A stretch of DNA of 64,000 nucleotides from Lachnospira sp. UBA4346 (GTDB taxonomy: Bacteria > Bacillota > Clostridia > Lachnospirales > Lachnospiraceae), in the NCBI GenBank assembly GCA_002394205.1, contig DGTC01000020.1:40975-104974 (forward strand), in the 5' to 3' direction. Below the pieces are notes generated by a model. It saw nothing but the letters and a program-made list of their open reading frames with translations. It had not been told where the DNA came from and did no database searches. Numbering within the stretch: position 1 is the first letter of the stretch; each line of letters opens with the position of its first letter. A program made the position numbers and the translations under genes. Positions 45,922 to 55,465 of this stretch are shown piece by piece.

Positions 45922-47127
45922 ATGACAAAGAAATTAAACATCCCTTTTTCACCACCAGATATTACGGAAGAAGAGATACAGGCAGTTACAGAGGTTATGC
46001 GTTCAGGCTGGCTTACAACCGGTCCAAAGACGAAAGAATTAGAGCATCAGATGGCAGAATTCTGTCATGTCAACAGAGGTGTGTGTATGAATTCGGCAAC
46101 GGCATGTCTTGAGATGGCATTGCGTTTGTTTGAAATCGGAGAAGGCGATGAAGTTATTGTTCCTGCATATACGTATACAGCGTCAGCAAGTGTTGCAATT
46201 CATGTTGGTGCCACATTGCGATTGATTGATGTGGAAAAGGGAACATATCATTTGGATTACGATGCATTAGAAGCAGCCATTACAGAGAAGACGAAGGCAG
46301 TCATTCCGGTTGACATCGGCGGCGTTATGGTAGACTATGACCGGATTCGTGAAATTGTGATGCGTAAGCAGAGTATGTTTCATCCGGCAAGTAAGATGCA
46401 GGAGGCACTTGGACACATTTTGATTCTTGCAGATTCTGCACATGGTTACGGAGCAAAGAGAAATGGAAAAATCAGTGGTGAATGTGCGGATTTCACATCA
46501 TTTTCATTCCATGCTGTTAAGAATTTCACAACCGGAGAAGGCGGCGGTCTTGTATGGCGAGATATTGAAGGGGTGGACAATGAAGAAATCTATCATCAGC
46601 TGATGCTTTTAACGCTTCACGGACAGTCAAAAGATGCACTTGCAAAGACACAGCTCGGAGCATGGGAATATGATATTGTAGGTCCATATTTTAAGAGCAA
46701 TATGACAGATATTATGGCAGCAATCGGTTTGGTTCAGATGAAGCGTTATCCGGGATTGTTAGCAAGAAGAAAAGAATTGATTCAGATGTATACGGCTGGC
46801 ATCGCAGCAGATGATATTGACGTGCTGACACATTTTGATGATACATCGGAATCGAGCGGACATTTGATGATGGTTCGTCTGTTAGGAAAAGATGAAGCAG
46901 ACAGAAATGCACTGATTACAAAGATGGCAGAGCAGGGAGTAGCGACAAATGTACACTATAAGCCATTGCCATTGCATACAGCATATAAGAAATTAGGGTT
47001 TGATATTAAGGATTATCCAAATGCCTATGAAATGTATCACAATGAGATTACACTTCCGTTACATACATGTCTGACAGATGAGCAGGTAACGTATGTCATT
47101 GAGCAGTTTAATACATTAAGAAAGTAA
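45922..47127 (+). CDS. DegT/DnrJ/EryC1 family sugar aminotransferase
   Basis: 401 residues, PLP fold type I. NSATACLEMALRLFEIGEGDE, ADSAHGYGAKRNGKISG, and SFHAVKNFTTGEGGG with Schiff-base lysine K200. Transfers an amino group to a 4-keto nucleotide sugar, like PglE. First gene of a four-gene glycan operon whose last product is a 4,6-dehydratase that could supply its substrate. AGGAG site. Confidence 0.92.
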   Translation: MTKKLNIPFSPPDITEEEIQAVTEVMRSGWLTTGPKTKELEHQMAEFCHVNRGVCMNSATACLEMALRLFEIGEGDEVIVPAYTYTASASVAIHVGATLRLIDVEKGTYHLDYDALEAAITEKTKAVIPVDIGGVMVDYDRIREIVMRKQSMFHPASKMQEALGHILILADSAHGYGAKRNGKISGECADFTSFSFHAVKNFTTGEGGGLVWRDIEGVDNEEIYHQLMLLTLHGQSKDALAKTQLGAWEYDIVGPYFKSNMTDIMAAIGLVQMKRYPGLLARRKELIQMYTAGIAADDIDVLTHFDDTSESSGHLMMVRLLGKDEADRNALITKMAEQGVATNVHYKPLPLHTAYKKLGFDIKDYPNAYEMYHNEITLPLHTCLTDEQVTYVIEQFNTLRK

Positions 47128-47200
47128 CATCCTAAAGATGGCAGTGTATGAAGTATTTACAGCACATATTTCATACAGGCAGACAGGATGAGAGGAAGCA

Positions 47201-47893
47201 ATGAAACTGAAAAAATGGAGTGAACTTCCAGACCGTATGAGAACGAAAGAAGTTCGCAAATATTACAATATTCTGGTAAAAAGAAATGCATGGTTTCAGG
47301 CGAAGCGTGTATTAGATGTTATCATTGGAACGATTATGTTAGTTGTATTAGCCATTCCGATGGTAGTGGTTGCAGCACTGATTAAATTAGATTCCAAAGG
47401 ACCGGTATTTTTTCGGCAGGAACGTGTAACACAGTACGGAAGAATTTTCCGTATCTATAAGTTCCGAACAATGGTAGATAATGCCAGTCAGCTAGGAACA
47501 CAGGTAACCGTAGATGGTGACCGTCGAATAACACGTGTGGGAAAAGTTTTGCGTAAATTGCGAATTGATGAATTTCCACAGTTGTTTAATATTCTTGCAG
47601 GGGATATGACGCTGGTCGGAACCAGACCGGAGGTATCAAAATATGTCAAAGAATATTCACCGGAAATGTATGCAACACTTCTGCTTCCGGCAGGCTTAAC
47701 GTCTCGGACAAGCATTGCATATAAAGATGAAGAAAAATTATTATCAGATGCAGCAGATGCAGACCGTGTATACATTGAAGAAGTATTGCCTGTAAAGATG
47801 CAGTATAATCTGGATAGTCTGAAGAAGTTCAGTCTGTTATCGGATGCGAGCGTATTATGGGACACATTTGTATCTGTGCTAAAAAAAGGTTAG
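47201..47893 (+). CDS. Initiating sugar-phosphate transferase
   Basis: 230 residues of the bacterial sugar-transferase (PglC/WcaJ) family. N-terminal basic stretch, hydrophobic re-entrant segment (~residues 40-62), then VFFRQERVTQYGRIFRIYKF, FRTMV, LRKLRIDEFPQLFNILAGDM and LVGTRPE. Moves a sugar phosphate onto undecaprenyl phosphate at the inner membrane face to start a glycan. Overlaps no gene; the next gene starts 7 bases on. Confidence 0.93.
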   Translation: MKLKKWSELPDRMRTKEVRKYYNILVKRNAWFQAKRVLDVIIGTIMLVVLAIPMVVVAALIKLDSKGPVFFRQERVTQYGRIFRIYKFRTMVDNASQLGTQVTVDGDRRITRVGKVLRKLRIDEFPQLFNILAGDMTLVGTRPEVSKYVKEYSPEMYATLLLPAGLTSRTSIAYKDEEKLLSDAADADRVYIEEVLPVKMQYNLDSLKKFSLLSDASVLWDTFVSVLKKG

Positions 47894-47899
47894 ACCGTT

Positions 47900-49045
47900 A
47901 TGTTTATTACAGTATGTGTGATTGCGTATAATGAAGAACAGGCATTGCCTTCTATTTTAGAAGATATTGTCAGACAGGATTATCCGCATAATAAAATAGA
48001 AGTCGTGTTGGTAAATAGTGCGTCCACAGACCAGACAAGGGCACTGATGGAGGCATTTCAGGAGGCAAATAACCGTCCTTCTTACCGGTTTGCACGAATT
48101 GTCGTGTTAGACAATCCCAAGAAAACACTTCCGTGTGGATGGAATGTAGCATTATCAGCTTATACCGGAGAAGCGATTTTAAAGGTAGATGCGCATGCTG
48201 CCATTCCGGTTGATTTTGTGCGCAAGAATGTTGCCGTATTAGAAAGTGGAGAAGATATTTGCGGCGGACAGCGTCCTAATATTATTGATGAGCCAACCAA
48301 ATGGAGAGAAACACTGTTGCTTGCAGAGACATCGATGTTTGGTTCTAGTATTGCGCCGTATCGCAATAACCCCGGAAAAACCTATGTGAATTCGATGTTT
48401 CATGCGGCATATCGCAGAGAAGTGTTTGAGCGTATTGGCGGATTTAATGAAGATCTTGCCAGAACAGAAGATAATGAAATTCATTACCGGATGCGAGAGG
48501 CGGGATTTCGCTTGTGTTTTGAACCGGGAATTGTGTCATATCAGCATATCAGAAGCAGTTTAAAAAAGATGCTTCGTCAGAAATATGCAAATGGTTATTG
48601 GATTGGACTTACCTGTGGCGTATGTCCAAAATGCTTATCTTTATATCATTTTGTGCCATTTGCATTTGTCAGTGCAATTCTTATATCGTTGGTTGTATGC
48701 ATAGCAGGTTGGATAACTGGTGTAGATGCAGTGCCTGCAGACGGCTGGTTTCATACCGTTATAGGAGCGCATACCGTGACAGGAACAGCAGGGATATGGA
48801 CTTATTTTTATGGGATTGTTAAAATACTAACAATTATAATGTGGAGCTTGTATGGAGTTATTGCAATAGGGATGGCAGTGCTTGCAGAGGTTACGGTAGG
48901 TCGCAGAAGAAATATTACAGGCATCTGTCTTCCGGTTCTGTTTCTGTTATTACATATCAGTTATGGAATTGGAACGGTAAAAGGATTGATAAAAATGCCA
49001 TTTTGGGTGAAAGGATTGAATAATGGAAGAGACAAGAAAAGATAA
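47900..49045 (+). CDS. Family 2 glycosyltransferase, membrane-bound
   Basis: 381 residues. GT-A fold (FITVCVIAYNEEQALPSILED; VNSASTDQTRALMEAF; KVDAHAAIPVDF with the DxD-like site; GGFNEDLARTEDNEIHYRMREAG). About three membrane helices follow (~residues 250-370). Probably adds the second sugar or is a chain-elongating transferase. It overlaps the dehydratase gene by 23 bases. Confidence 0.9.
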   Translation: MFITVCVIAYNEEQALPSILEDIVRQDYPHNKIEVVLVNSASTDQTRALMEAFQEANNRPSYRFARIVVLDNPKKTLPCGWNVALSAYTGEAILKVDAHAAIPVDFVRKNVAVLESGEDICGGQRPNIIDEPTKWRETLLLAETSMFGSSIAPYRNNPGKTYVNSMFHAAYRREVFERIGGFNEDLARTEDNEIHYRMREAGFRLCFEPGIVSYQHIRSSLKKMLRQKYANGYWIGLTCGVCPKCLSLYHFVPFAFVSAILISLVVCIAGWITGVDAVPADGWFHTVIGAHTVTGTAGIWTYFYGIVKILTIIMWSLYGVIAIGMAVLAEVTVGRRRNITGICLPVLFLLLHISYGIGTVKGLIKMPFWVKGLNNGRDKKR

Positions 49046-50900
49046 AATGCAATTGCTTGTGCGACGGATTGCGCTCATTATAACAGATATTATTCTGCTC
49101 AATGCATCCGTGTTTCTGGCATTGATTATGCGATTTGATGTGAGCGTGGAATCCATTCCGCAGGAATATATGGAAAAATATGTGGAAAATGTCATTCCAT
49201 TTACATTGATTACACTGGTTATTTTCTGGATATTTAAGCTCTACCACAGTTTATGGCAGTATGCAAGTATTGCAGAAGTTTATAAGATTGTAGAGGCGTG
49301 TTTTGCCACAGAAGTTGTACATGTTTGTTATACTGCATATCGGGGCGATATGCTGCCGAGAGCATGTTATTTTACGGCATTTACATTTCTTGTAATTGCA
49401 ATCTGTGCCAGCCGTTTTATGTATCGAATGATTCGAACCTTTTTGCAGGATAGAAGGCAGCTTGGGGAATACACGAATATTATGATTATTGGTGCCGGAG
49501 ATGCAACGAATGTATTGCTCCGTGAAATTCAGAATTCCAGATATTTAGACCATTCCAGAGTATCTTGTATTATTGATGATGATCATAAAAAGGTCGGCAG
49601 ATTTATCCGTGGTGTCAAGGTCGTTGGTACGCGTGAGAAGATTAAAGAATGTGCCAGATTGTATGGAATTGATGAGATTATTTTTGCGATTCCGTCTGCA
49701 TCAGTGGATGTTAAGAGAGATATTTTGAATATCTGTAAAGAAACGGATTGTGAATTGAAGATTCTGCCGGGCGTATATCAGATGGTCGATGGCGAGATTA
49801 ATGTCAATTCGATTCGTAGTGTAGATGTATTAGATTTGCTTGGCAGAGATCCGATTGATGTCGATATTGAATCCATTATGGGATATGTGAAGGATAAGAC
49901 CGTTATGGTAACCGGCGGCGGTGGTTCGATTGGTTCTGAATTATGCCGTCAGTTGGTAAGTCATCAGCCGAAATGCCTGATTATTTTTGATATTTATGAA
50001 AATAATGCATATGACATTCAGCAGGAATTAAAAATCAATTATCCGGATGCAAATGTGGTAACACTGATTGGTTCAATACGAAATGTGTCGAGACTAGAAG
50101 AAGTGTTTGCAACGTATAAGCCGGATATTGTCTATCATGCGGCAGCGCACAAGCACGTACCGCTGATGGAAGTGAGTCCGAACGAAGCGGTTAAAAATAA
50201 TGTCGTAGGAACTTGGAATGTTGCAAAGATGGCAGATAAATATGGCGTTGGAAAGTTTGTGATGATTTCCACAGATAAAGCGGTTAATCCAACCAATGTG
50301 ATGGGAGCGACAAAGCGTATCTGTGAAATGATTATTCAGACGTATAACGGCATTTCTAAGACGGATTTCGTGGCAGTACGATTCGGTAATGTATTAGGAA
50401 GCAATGGCTCTGTCATTCCGTTATTTAAGCGTCAGATTGAAGCGGGTGGTCCGGTGACCGTAACGCATCCGGATATTATCCGTTATTTTATGACGATTCC
50501 GGAAGCAGTTTCTTTGGTATTGCAGGCAGGTGCATATGCAAAGGGCGGCGAAATCTTTATTTTGGATATGGGTGATCCGGTTAAGATTGATGATTTGGCA
50601 AAGAATCTGATTCGTCTGTCCGGTTATACGCTTGGTGTCAATATGGAAATTAAATATACAGGACTTCGTCCCGGAGAGAAGCTCTATGAAGAACTTCTGA
50701 TGAAGGAAGAGGGCTTGCAGGATACGAAAAATAAGCTGATTCATATCGGAAAACCGATTGATATTAAGAACAAAGAACATTTCTTTGAGAACTTAGAGCG
50801 TTTGAAAGAATCTGCATATAATGAGACAGATGATATTAGAGCGTTGATTCAGGAAGTTGCTCCAACATATCATCCGAAGAAGAATGATTCAAAGAATTAG
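49023..50900 (+). CDS. Membrane nucleotide-sugar 4,6-dehydratase (CapD/PglF type)
   Basis: 625 residues, the long membrane form. Four N-terminal helices, a CoA-binding-like Rossmann domain (NIMIIGAGDATNVLLREI), then the SDR dehydratase: VTGGGGSIGSELCRQL, VYHAAAHKHVPLME, TDKAVNPTNVMGATKR and EELLMKEEG near the end. Family members make UDP-4-keto-6-deoxy sugars from UDP-GlcNAc. With the DegT enzyme this suggests a 4-amino-6-deoxy sugar. No PglD-like acetyltransferase is present. Confidence 0.93.
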   Translation: MEETRKDKMQLLVRRIALIITDIILLNASVFLALIMRFDVSVESIPQEYMEKYVENVIPFTLITLVIFWIFKLYHSLWQYASIAEVYKIVEACFATEVVHVCYTAYRGDMLPRACYFTAFTFLVIAICASRFMYRMIRTFLQDRRQLGEYTNIMIIGAGDATNVLLREIQNSRYLDHSRVSCIIDDDHKKVGRFIRGVKVVGTREKIKECARLYGIDEIIFAIPSASVDVKRDILNICKETDCELKILPGVYQMVDGEINVNSIRSVDVLDLLGRDPIDVDIESIMGYVKDKTVMVTGGGGSIGSELCRQLVSHQPKCLIIFDIYENNAYDIQQELKINYPDANVVTLIGSIRNVSRLEEVFATYKPDIVYHAAAHKHVPLMEVSPNEAVKNNVVGTWNVAKMADKYGVGKFVMISTDKAVNPTNVMGATKRICEMIIQTYNGISKTDFVAVRFGNVLGSNGSVIPLFKRQIEAGGPVTVTHPDIIRYFMTIPEAVSLVLQAGAYAKGGEIFILDMGDPVKIDDLAKNLIRLSGYTLGVNMEIKYTGLRPGEKLYEELLMKEEGLQDTKNKLIHIGKPIDIKNKEHFFENLERLKESAYNETDDIRALIQEVAPTYHPKKNDSKN

Positions 50901-50944
50901 AAGTCAGATGAAACGCATGGTACAATGATAAATAATTAACAAAT

Positions 50945-50994
50945 AAAGGCATATACGAAAGGCTGTTGCAAGATGGTTTGGTATATGTCTTTTT
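50945..50994 (+). terminator. Terminator of the glycan operon
   Basis: AAAGGCATATAC and GTATATGTCTTT stem, then TTATATTG. Confidence 0.7.
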
Positions 50995-51169
50995 ATATTG
51001 TAGGAAACTTCATTCCTTTTTCGATTTTTATGATGAGATCTAAGAAATTTTTGGAATGTAAAATTTTATTTACAGCAGAAAGTCAGATATAATATAATGA
51101 ATTATATTAGAGATAAAAATCCTTTTGGTCAAAGGATAGTACATGGTTGTGAAAGTTAGGGTGAGCATT

Positions 51170-54100
51170 ATGAAAAAACAATTCTGCAGAAGGTGGAAAC
51201 AATTCACCTGTACAATGGCAGTAGCAGGAATGTTACTGGTATCAGCACAGAAACTATATGCACAGGATATAGGAAGTCAGTCGGCAACGATACCGGCTGA
51301 GTATGATGCACAGACGGCGGTTGCGATACAGCCGAAACAGGAAACTTCTACAGTAGGTGAAACATCATCTGCGGTCGATATGCAGACAACAAATGAAACA
51401 CAGTCAGCAGTTGTGACAGATATAACAAACCATACACAGAGTAGTCATTCACAAGAGTTTGATTTATCACAAATCACACCTGAACGAGGTATGGGATTTG
51501 TTGCACCGGACGATGTAGATGGCACAATACGGCGTGTTCGCACAGAGGATGAGTTAGCTGCAGATGGAATTGATTTCCCGTCTTTTTACCGAAACTATGA
51601 TGTGCCGATTATCAGAAATCAGTATGAATCGCAATGGTGCTGGGCATTTACCTGTGTAGCAACCATCGAGATTAATTTGATTAAGAAGGGACTTGCAGAT
51701 ACATCGATTGATTTATCGGAAGCACAGTTGGCTTATTTTGCATATCACAATACACCAGATAATTTAGGCGGCAAGAGTGGAGATGTCAATGAATCTTCCA
51801 GGGATAGAAAGAATAGAGACGGTAATTCTAGATATGCAAGCAGAGCTTTGATTGGATGGGAAGGTCTTGCAAGTGAAGAAACCATTCCATTTAATATAGA
51901 ATATATTGATGATTCCATGGCATATAATAATAATATTGCACATTTGGAAGGATATTATAATTTGGAATCTGCGGAGGAAATAAAACAGGCAATTCTGGAT
52001 TATGGTTCAGCAGGAATATCCTATTACGTAGATGGTGGAAGAAGTATTTATTATAACGAATCAAATCACTCCTATTATTGTGATCAGAAAAATAATACCA
52101 CACATATGGTAACATTAATTGGTTGGGATGATACATATTCGAGATATAATTTTAATTATACACCGGAACGAGACGGCGCATGGATTGTCAGAAACAGCTG
52201 GGGAGAAGGCTATGGTGAAGGCGGATATTTCTATTTATCATATGATGATAAATCAGCCGGATATGCGTTTGCGATGGAAGCAGATGTGGCAGGAAAGTAC
52301 CATAACAACTATCAGTATGATGGTGGAATGTTTACAGCAAGTTATTCGAGTTGTCAGAAGGTAGCAAATGTCTTCACTGCGAAAGCAAATTATGGACAGG
52401 CAGAAGAAATCAGAGCGGTTTCGTTTATGATTAACGGTGATACGAATGTGGATTATGCCATTCGAATTTACACGGATGTGAATAATGGAGATACGCTTTC
52501 TTTTGGAAAGCCTGTATATGTACAAAAAGGGAAGACCTCATATGAAGGAACTTATACAGTTCCGTTAAATAATCCGGTATATGTAGAGGATGGGACCAAT
52601 TATGCAGTAGTGATTGCATTAGATGAACAAAAAAGTGCCAGTATTACCCATGAGATGTCGTATGATTATTATTATGAATTGAGTGGTTATCGCTCAACGG
52701 TATATGCAGATGCACACCAGAGTTATGCATATTTGAGTGGTGAATGGAAAGATTATGGACAGCAGTTTGGAGAAAATCTGGTTATCAAAGCATATACCAA
52801 TAACGTAGATAAAAGACTTCCGGAGTTAAAGGCTTCTGTCCGCTCAAGTGTATCAAGTCTTGCACAGGGGCACAATGTTACATTTATTGCAGGTGCAAGT
52901 GGCGGAAACGGAGGGTATCAATATCGTTTCTTGTTACAGAATCCGACAACGGGAAATTGGAATGTTTTGCAGGATTATAGTTCGGCAAGCAGATTTACAT
53001 GGAAAGCAAATAGCGGTGGTAAGAAACGAATTTATGTGGATGTAAAAGATCAGGCGGGAAATGTGAAGCGCAGTAATCCAATTGCGGTTACGGTTTCCGT
53101 GGTCAGACCAAAGGTTACGGTAAGCGGAAGTGCATCGAAGGCAGATACAGGCAATAAGATTCGTTTTACGGCAAAATTAAGTGGAGGAAGCGGAACGTAT
53201 CAATATCGATTCTTATTAAAGAATCCAAAGACGAATAAGTATACTGTTTTAAAAGATTATAGCGGCACAAATACCTATGTCTGGACAGCAGGAGGCGAAG
53301 GCACCAGACATGTGTATGTGGACGTGAAAGACAGTGGAGGAGTGGTAACACGCAGTTCCCCATTTGGGATTACAGTTACAAAGAAAATTGTTATTCCTCC
53401 ATTAAAAGCACAGGTTACGTTAAGCAAATCGATTGCACAAAAAGGAGATAACATTCGAATTACCGCGAAGGCAAGTGGCGGAACCGGTAAGTATCAATAT
53501 CGTTTTTTGTTAAAGAATCCGAAAACAAACAATGTTATTGTTTTAAGAGATTATAGCAGCAGTGCAGCTTATGTCTGGAAAGTATCCGGAGAAGGTGCAA
53601 GGCATATATATGTAGATGTCAAAGATGGCAGAGGGGTTGTTGTAAGAAGCAGTGCATATGGCGTGAATTTGCAAAAAGTATTGAAATCTAGTTTTAAACT
53701 CAGTAAAACGGTCGTACAGCCGGGAGAAAAGGTAAGAATTACAGCCAAAGCAAGTGGCGGTAATGGAGGATATCAGTATCGGTACTTATTACAGAATCCG
53801 ACAACCGGAAAGTGGGCAGAACTGAAGAAATATAGTGCAAGCAGTTCCTATACATGGACAGCCACAGGCTCTGGAAAACGAAGGGTGTATGTAGATGTTA
53901 AGGATAGCAGAGGTAGAATTGTCAGAAGTGGTGCACAGGCAGTCAGAACGATTATCAGACCAAAGGTAACTGTGACAGCCCCGTCTTCCGTTGTTATGGC
54001 AGGAACGAAGGTTAGACTTCAGGCAAAATTAAGTGGAGGAAACGGAAAATATCAATATCGTTTCCTGTTAAAGAATCCGAAAAATAATCATTTTATTGTA

Positions 54101-54793
54101 CTTCGGGATTATAGCAGTAATAATGCATATATGTGGCCGGTATCCGGAGAAGGTGCAAGACACATTTATGTGGATGTCAAAGACAGCGAAGGAATTGTAA
54201 CACGAAGCAGTGCTTTCGGTGTCAAGATACAGAAGGCATTGAAGTCGAACTTTACGTTAAGTACATCGGTTGCACAGGCAGGCAGTTCGGTAAAGATTAC
54301 AGCATCAGCGAGTGGTGGCAATGGAGGATATCAGTATCGTTATCTGTTGCAGAATCCAACGACGAAGAAATGGGTAGAACTGAAAAAATACAGTAAGAGC
54401 AATACGTATACCTGGAAGGCGAGCGGTTCTGGAAAACGAAGAATTTATGTGGATGTGAAGGACAGCAGGGGAAGAATTGTCAGAAGTGGTGCGAAGGCAG
54501 TAACCACAGTGGTTAAGCCAAAAGTAACATTCAAAGGAAATGTTTCAACAATTCGTTCCGGTGGAAAGATTCGTTTCACGGCAAAGGTTGGCGGTGGCAG
54601 CGGAAAGTATCAGTATCGCTATATGCTAAAGAATCCGGCAACGAATAACTGGGTGATTTTAAAGGATTACAGTGCGAGCAATACATTTGTCTGGACAGCC
54701 GGTGGCAAAGGCGCAAGACATGTGTATGTGGAAGTCAAAGATCAGTATGGTATTGTGACGACAAGCAATATTTTCGGTGTTACAGTACAATAA
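51170..54793 (+). CDS. Secreted papain-like cysteine protease with seven C-terminal repeats
   Basis: 1207 residues from the ATG preceding KKQFC; an in-frame start 27 bases upstream is weaker. Signal peptide (~1-31, ending YAQ). Thr/Gln-rich propeptide-like region to ~115. C1A peptidase at ~125-370: QWCWAF with C157, THMVTLIGWDD with H312 and RNSWGEGYG with N342. A lectin-like domain (~380-540) follows. Residues ~555-1207 are seven ~93-residue repeats sharing YQYR(F/Y)LL.NP, YVDVKD and R.S motifs. Repeats 3 and 5 resemble each other, as do 4 and 6. No LPxTG anchor. Probably a surface or secreted protease whose repeats bind wall or glycan. Confidence 0.9.
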   Translation: MKKQFCRRWKQFTCTMAVAGMLLVSAQKLYAQDIGSQSATIPAEYDAQTAVAIQPKQETSTVGETSSAVDMQTTNETQSAVVTDITNHTQSSHSQEFDLSQITPERGMGFVAPDDVDGTIRRVRTEDELAADGIDFPSFYRNYDVPIIRNQYESQWCWAFTCVATIEINLIKKGLADTSIDLSEAQLAYFAYHNTPDNLGGKSGDVNESSRDRKNRDGNSRYASRALIGWEGLASEETIPFNIEYIDDSMAYNNNIAHLEGYYNLESAEEIKQAILDYGSAGISYYVDGGRSIYYNESNHSYYCDQKNNTTHMVTLIGWDDTYSRYNFNYTPERDGAWIVRNSWGEGYGEGGYFYLSYDDKSAGYAFAMEADVAGKYHNNYQYDGGMFTASYSSCQKVANVFTAKANYGQAEEIRAVSFMINGDTNVDYAIRIYTDVNNGDTLSFGKPVYVQKGKTSYEGTYTVPLNNPVYVEDGTNYAVVIALDEQKSASITHEMSYDYYYELSGYRSTVYADAHQSYAYLSGEWKDYGQQFGENLVIKAYTNNVDKRLPELKASVRSSVSSLAQGHNVTFIAGASGGNGGYQYRFLLQNPTTGNWNVLQDYSSASRFTWKANSGGKKRIYVDVKDQAGNVKRSNPIAVTVSVVRPKVTVSGSASKADTGNKIRFTAKLSGGSGTYQYRFLLKNPKTNKYTVLKDYSGTNTYVWTAGGEGTRHVYVDVKDSGGVVTRSSPFGITVTKKIVIPPLKAQVTLSKSIAQKGDNIRITAKASGGTGKYQYRFLLKNPKTNNVIVLRDYSSSAAYVWKVSGEGARHIYVDVKDGRGVVVRSSAYGVNLQKVLKSSFKLSKTVVQPGEKVRITAKASGGNGGYQYRYLLQNPTTGKWAELKKYSASSSYTWTATGSGKRRVYVDVKDSRGRIVRSGAQAVRTIIRPKVTVTAPSSVVMAGTKVRLQAKLSGGNGKYQYRFLLKNPKNNHFIVLRDYSSNNAYMWPVSGEGARHIYVDVKDSEGIVTRSSAFGVKIQKALKSNFTLSTSVAQAGSSVKITASASGGNGGYQYRYLLQNPTTKKWVELKKYSKSNTYTWKASGSGKRRIYVDVKDSRGRIVRSGAKAVTTVVKPKVTFKGNVSTIRSGGKIRFTAKVGGGSGKYQYRYMLKNPATNNWVILKDYSASNTFVWTAGGKGARHVYVEVKDQYGIVTTSNIFGVTVQ

Positions 54794-54810
54794 AAATTCG
54801 ATAAGAAAAT

Positions 54811-54862
54811 AAAAAGATATCACATTCACGGTTAAAAATCGGAATGTGATATTTTTTTTCTA
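54811..54862. terminator. Bidirectional terminator
   Basis: AAAAAGATATCACATTC pairs with GAATGTGATATTTTTTTT. It lies between the convergent protease and XRE genes and serves both. Confidence 0.9.
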
Positions 54863-55192
54863 TTTATTCGTACCTAAAGAATCAAATATGGATTCTAGCA
54901 TGGTATCAAGTGCCTGTTGTGTAGTCTGAGGTAGTTTTCTATATAAGGCAAGATGATGTACTTCTTTAATATTATCAGGAGTAGCGGATTGCGAATCTTC
55001 ATTACACTCATGACCGATGAGGTAATCAACAGAAGTATGAAAATAATCAGCAAGCTGGATAAGAGTAGAAAAATCAGGTTCTGCAAGGCCTTTTTCATAT
55101 TTGTAAATAGACTGTTGACTAAGGCAAAATTGTTCTGCAAGGCGTTGCTGGCTAATTCCTAAAGATTCCCTTAGTATTTTCAGGTTTTTCAA
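54860..55192 (-). CDS. XRE family HTH transcriptional regulator
   Basis: 110 residues from a TTG codon 8 bp after AAAGGAG; longer frames upstream lack a site. Helix-turn-helix at residues ~1-60: NLKILRESLGISQQRLAEQF, SQQSIYKYEKG, PDFSTLIQLADYFHTSVDYL. The C-terminal ~45 residues are a short helical extension. Divergent from the Tad pilus operon. Similar palindromic sequences lie near both promoters, so it may control itself and that operon. Confidence 0.88.
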   Translation of the reverse strand: MKNLKILRESLGISQQRLAEQFCLSQQSIYKYEKGLAEPDFSTLIQLADYFHTSVDYLIGHECNEDSQSATPDNIKEVHHLALYRKLPQTTQQALDTMLESIFDSLGTNK

Positions 55193-55255
55193 AATGTATA
55201 ACTCCTTTCTTATGCATATACTGATTATTATATCTATTATGAATAAATAAATATA

Positions 55256-55270
55256 AAAACGAAAAGTTGT
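55256..55270. promoter_or_regulatory. Operator-like site near the XRE promoter
   Basis: AAAAC-GAAAA-GTTGT, followed by TATAAAA. It repeats with one change in the Tad promoter at 55405-55419. Confidence 0.5.
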
Positions 55271-55398
55271 TATAAAAAACGCTATAAAGTAGTGGTAATT
55301 TTTCATTCTAGTATCAAATAGTTGTTCATAAAATAAGTAATTTGATTTTTAGAGTGTTTATATCAGAATAAAATACAAAATAAACCTTAAAGTAGTTA

Positions 55399-55427
55399 TT
55401 GATAACAACGAAAAGTTGTGATAAAAT
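55399..55427 (+). promoter_or_regulatory. Promoter of the Tad operon with embedded operator
   Basis: TTGATA (55399-55404), 17 bp, TAAAAT (55422-55427). The spacer contains ACAAC-GAAAA-GTTGT, a perfect 5-bp inverted repeat, so a bound repressor would block polymerase. Confidence 0.65.
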
Positions 55428-55465
55428 TGTGAAAAATGTGAAAATAATGTGAATGAGGTGGTACC

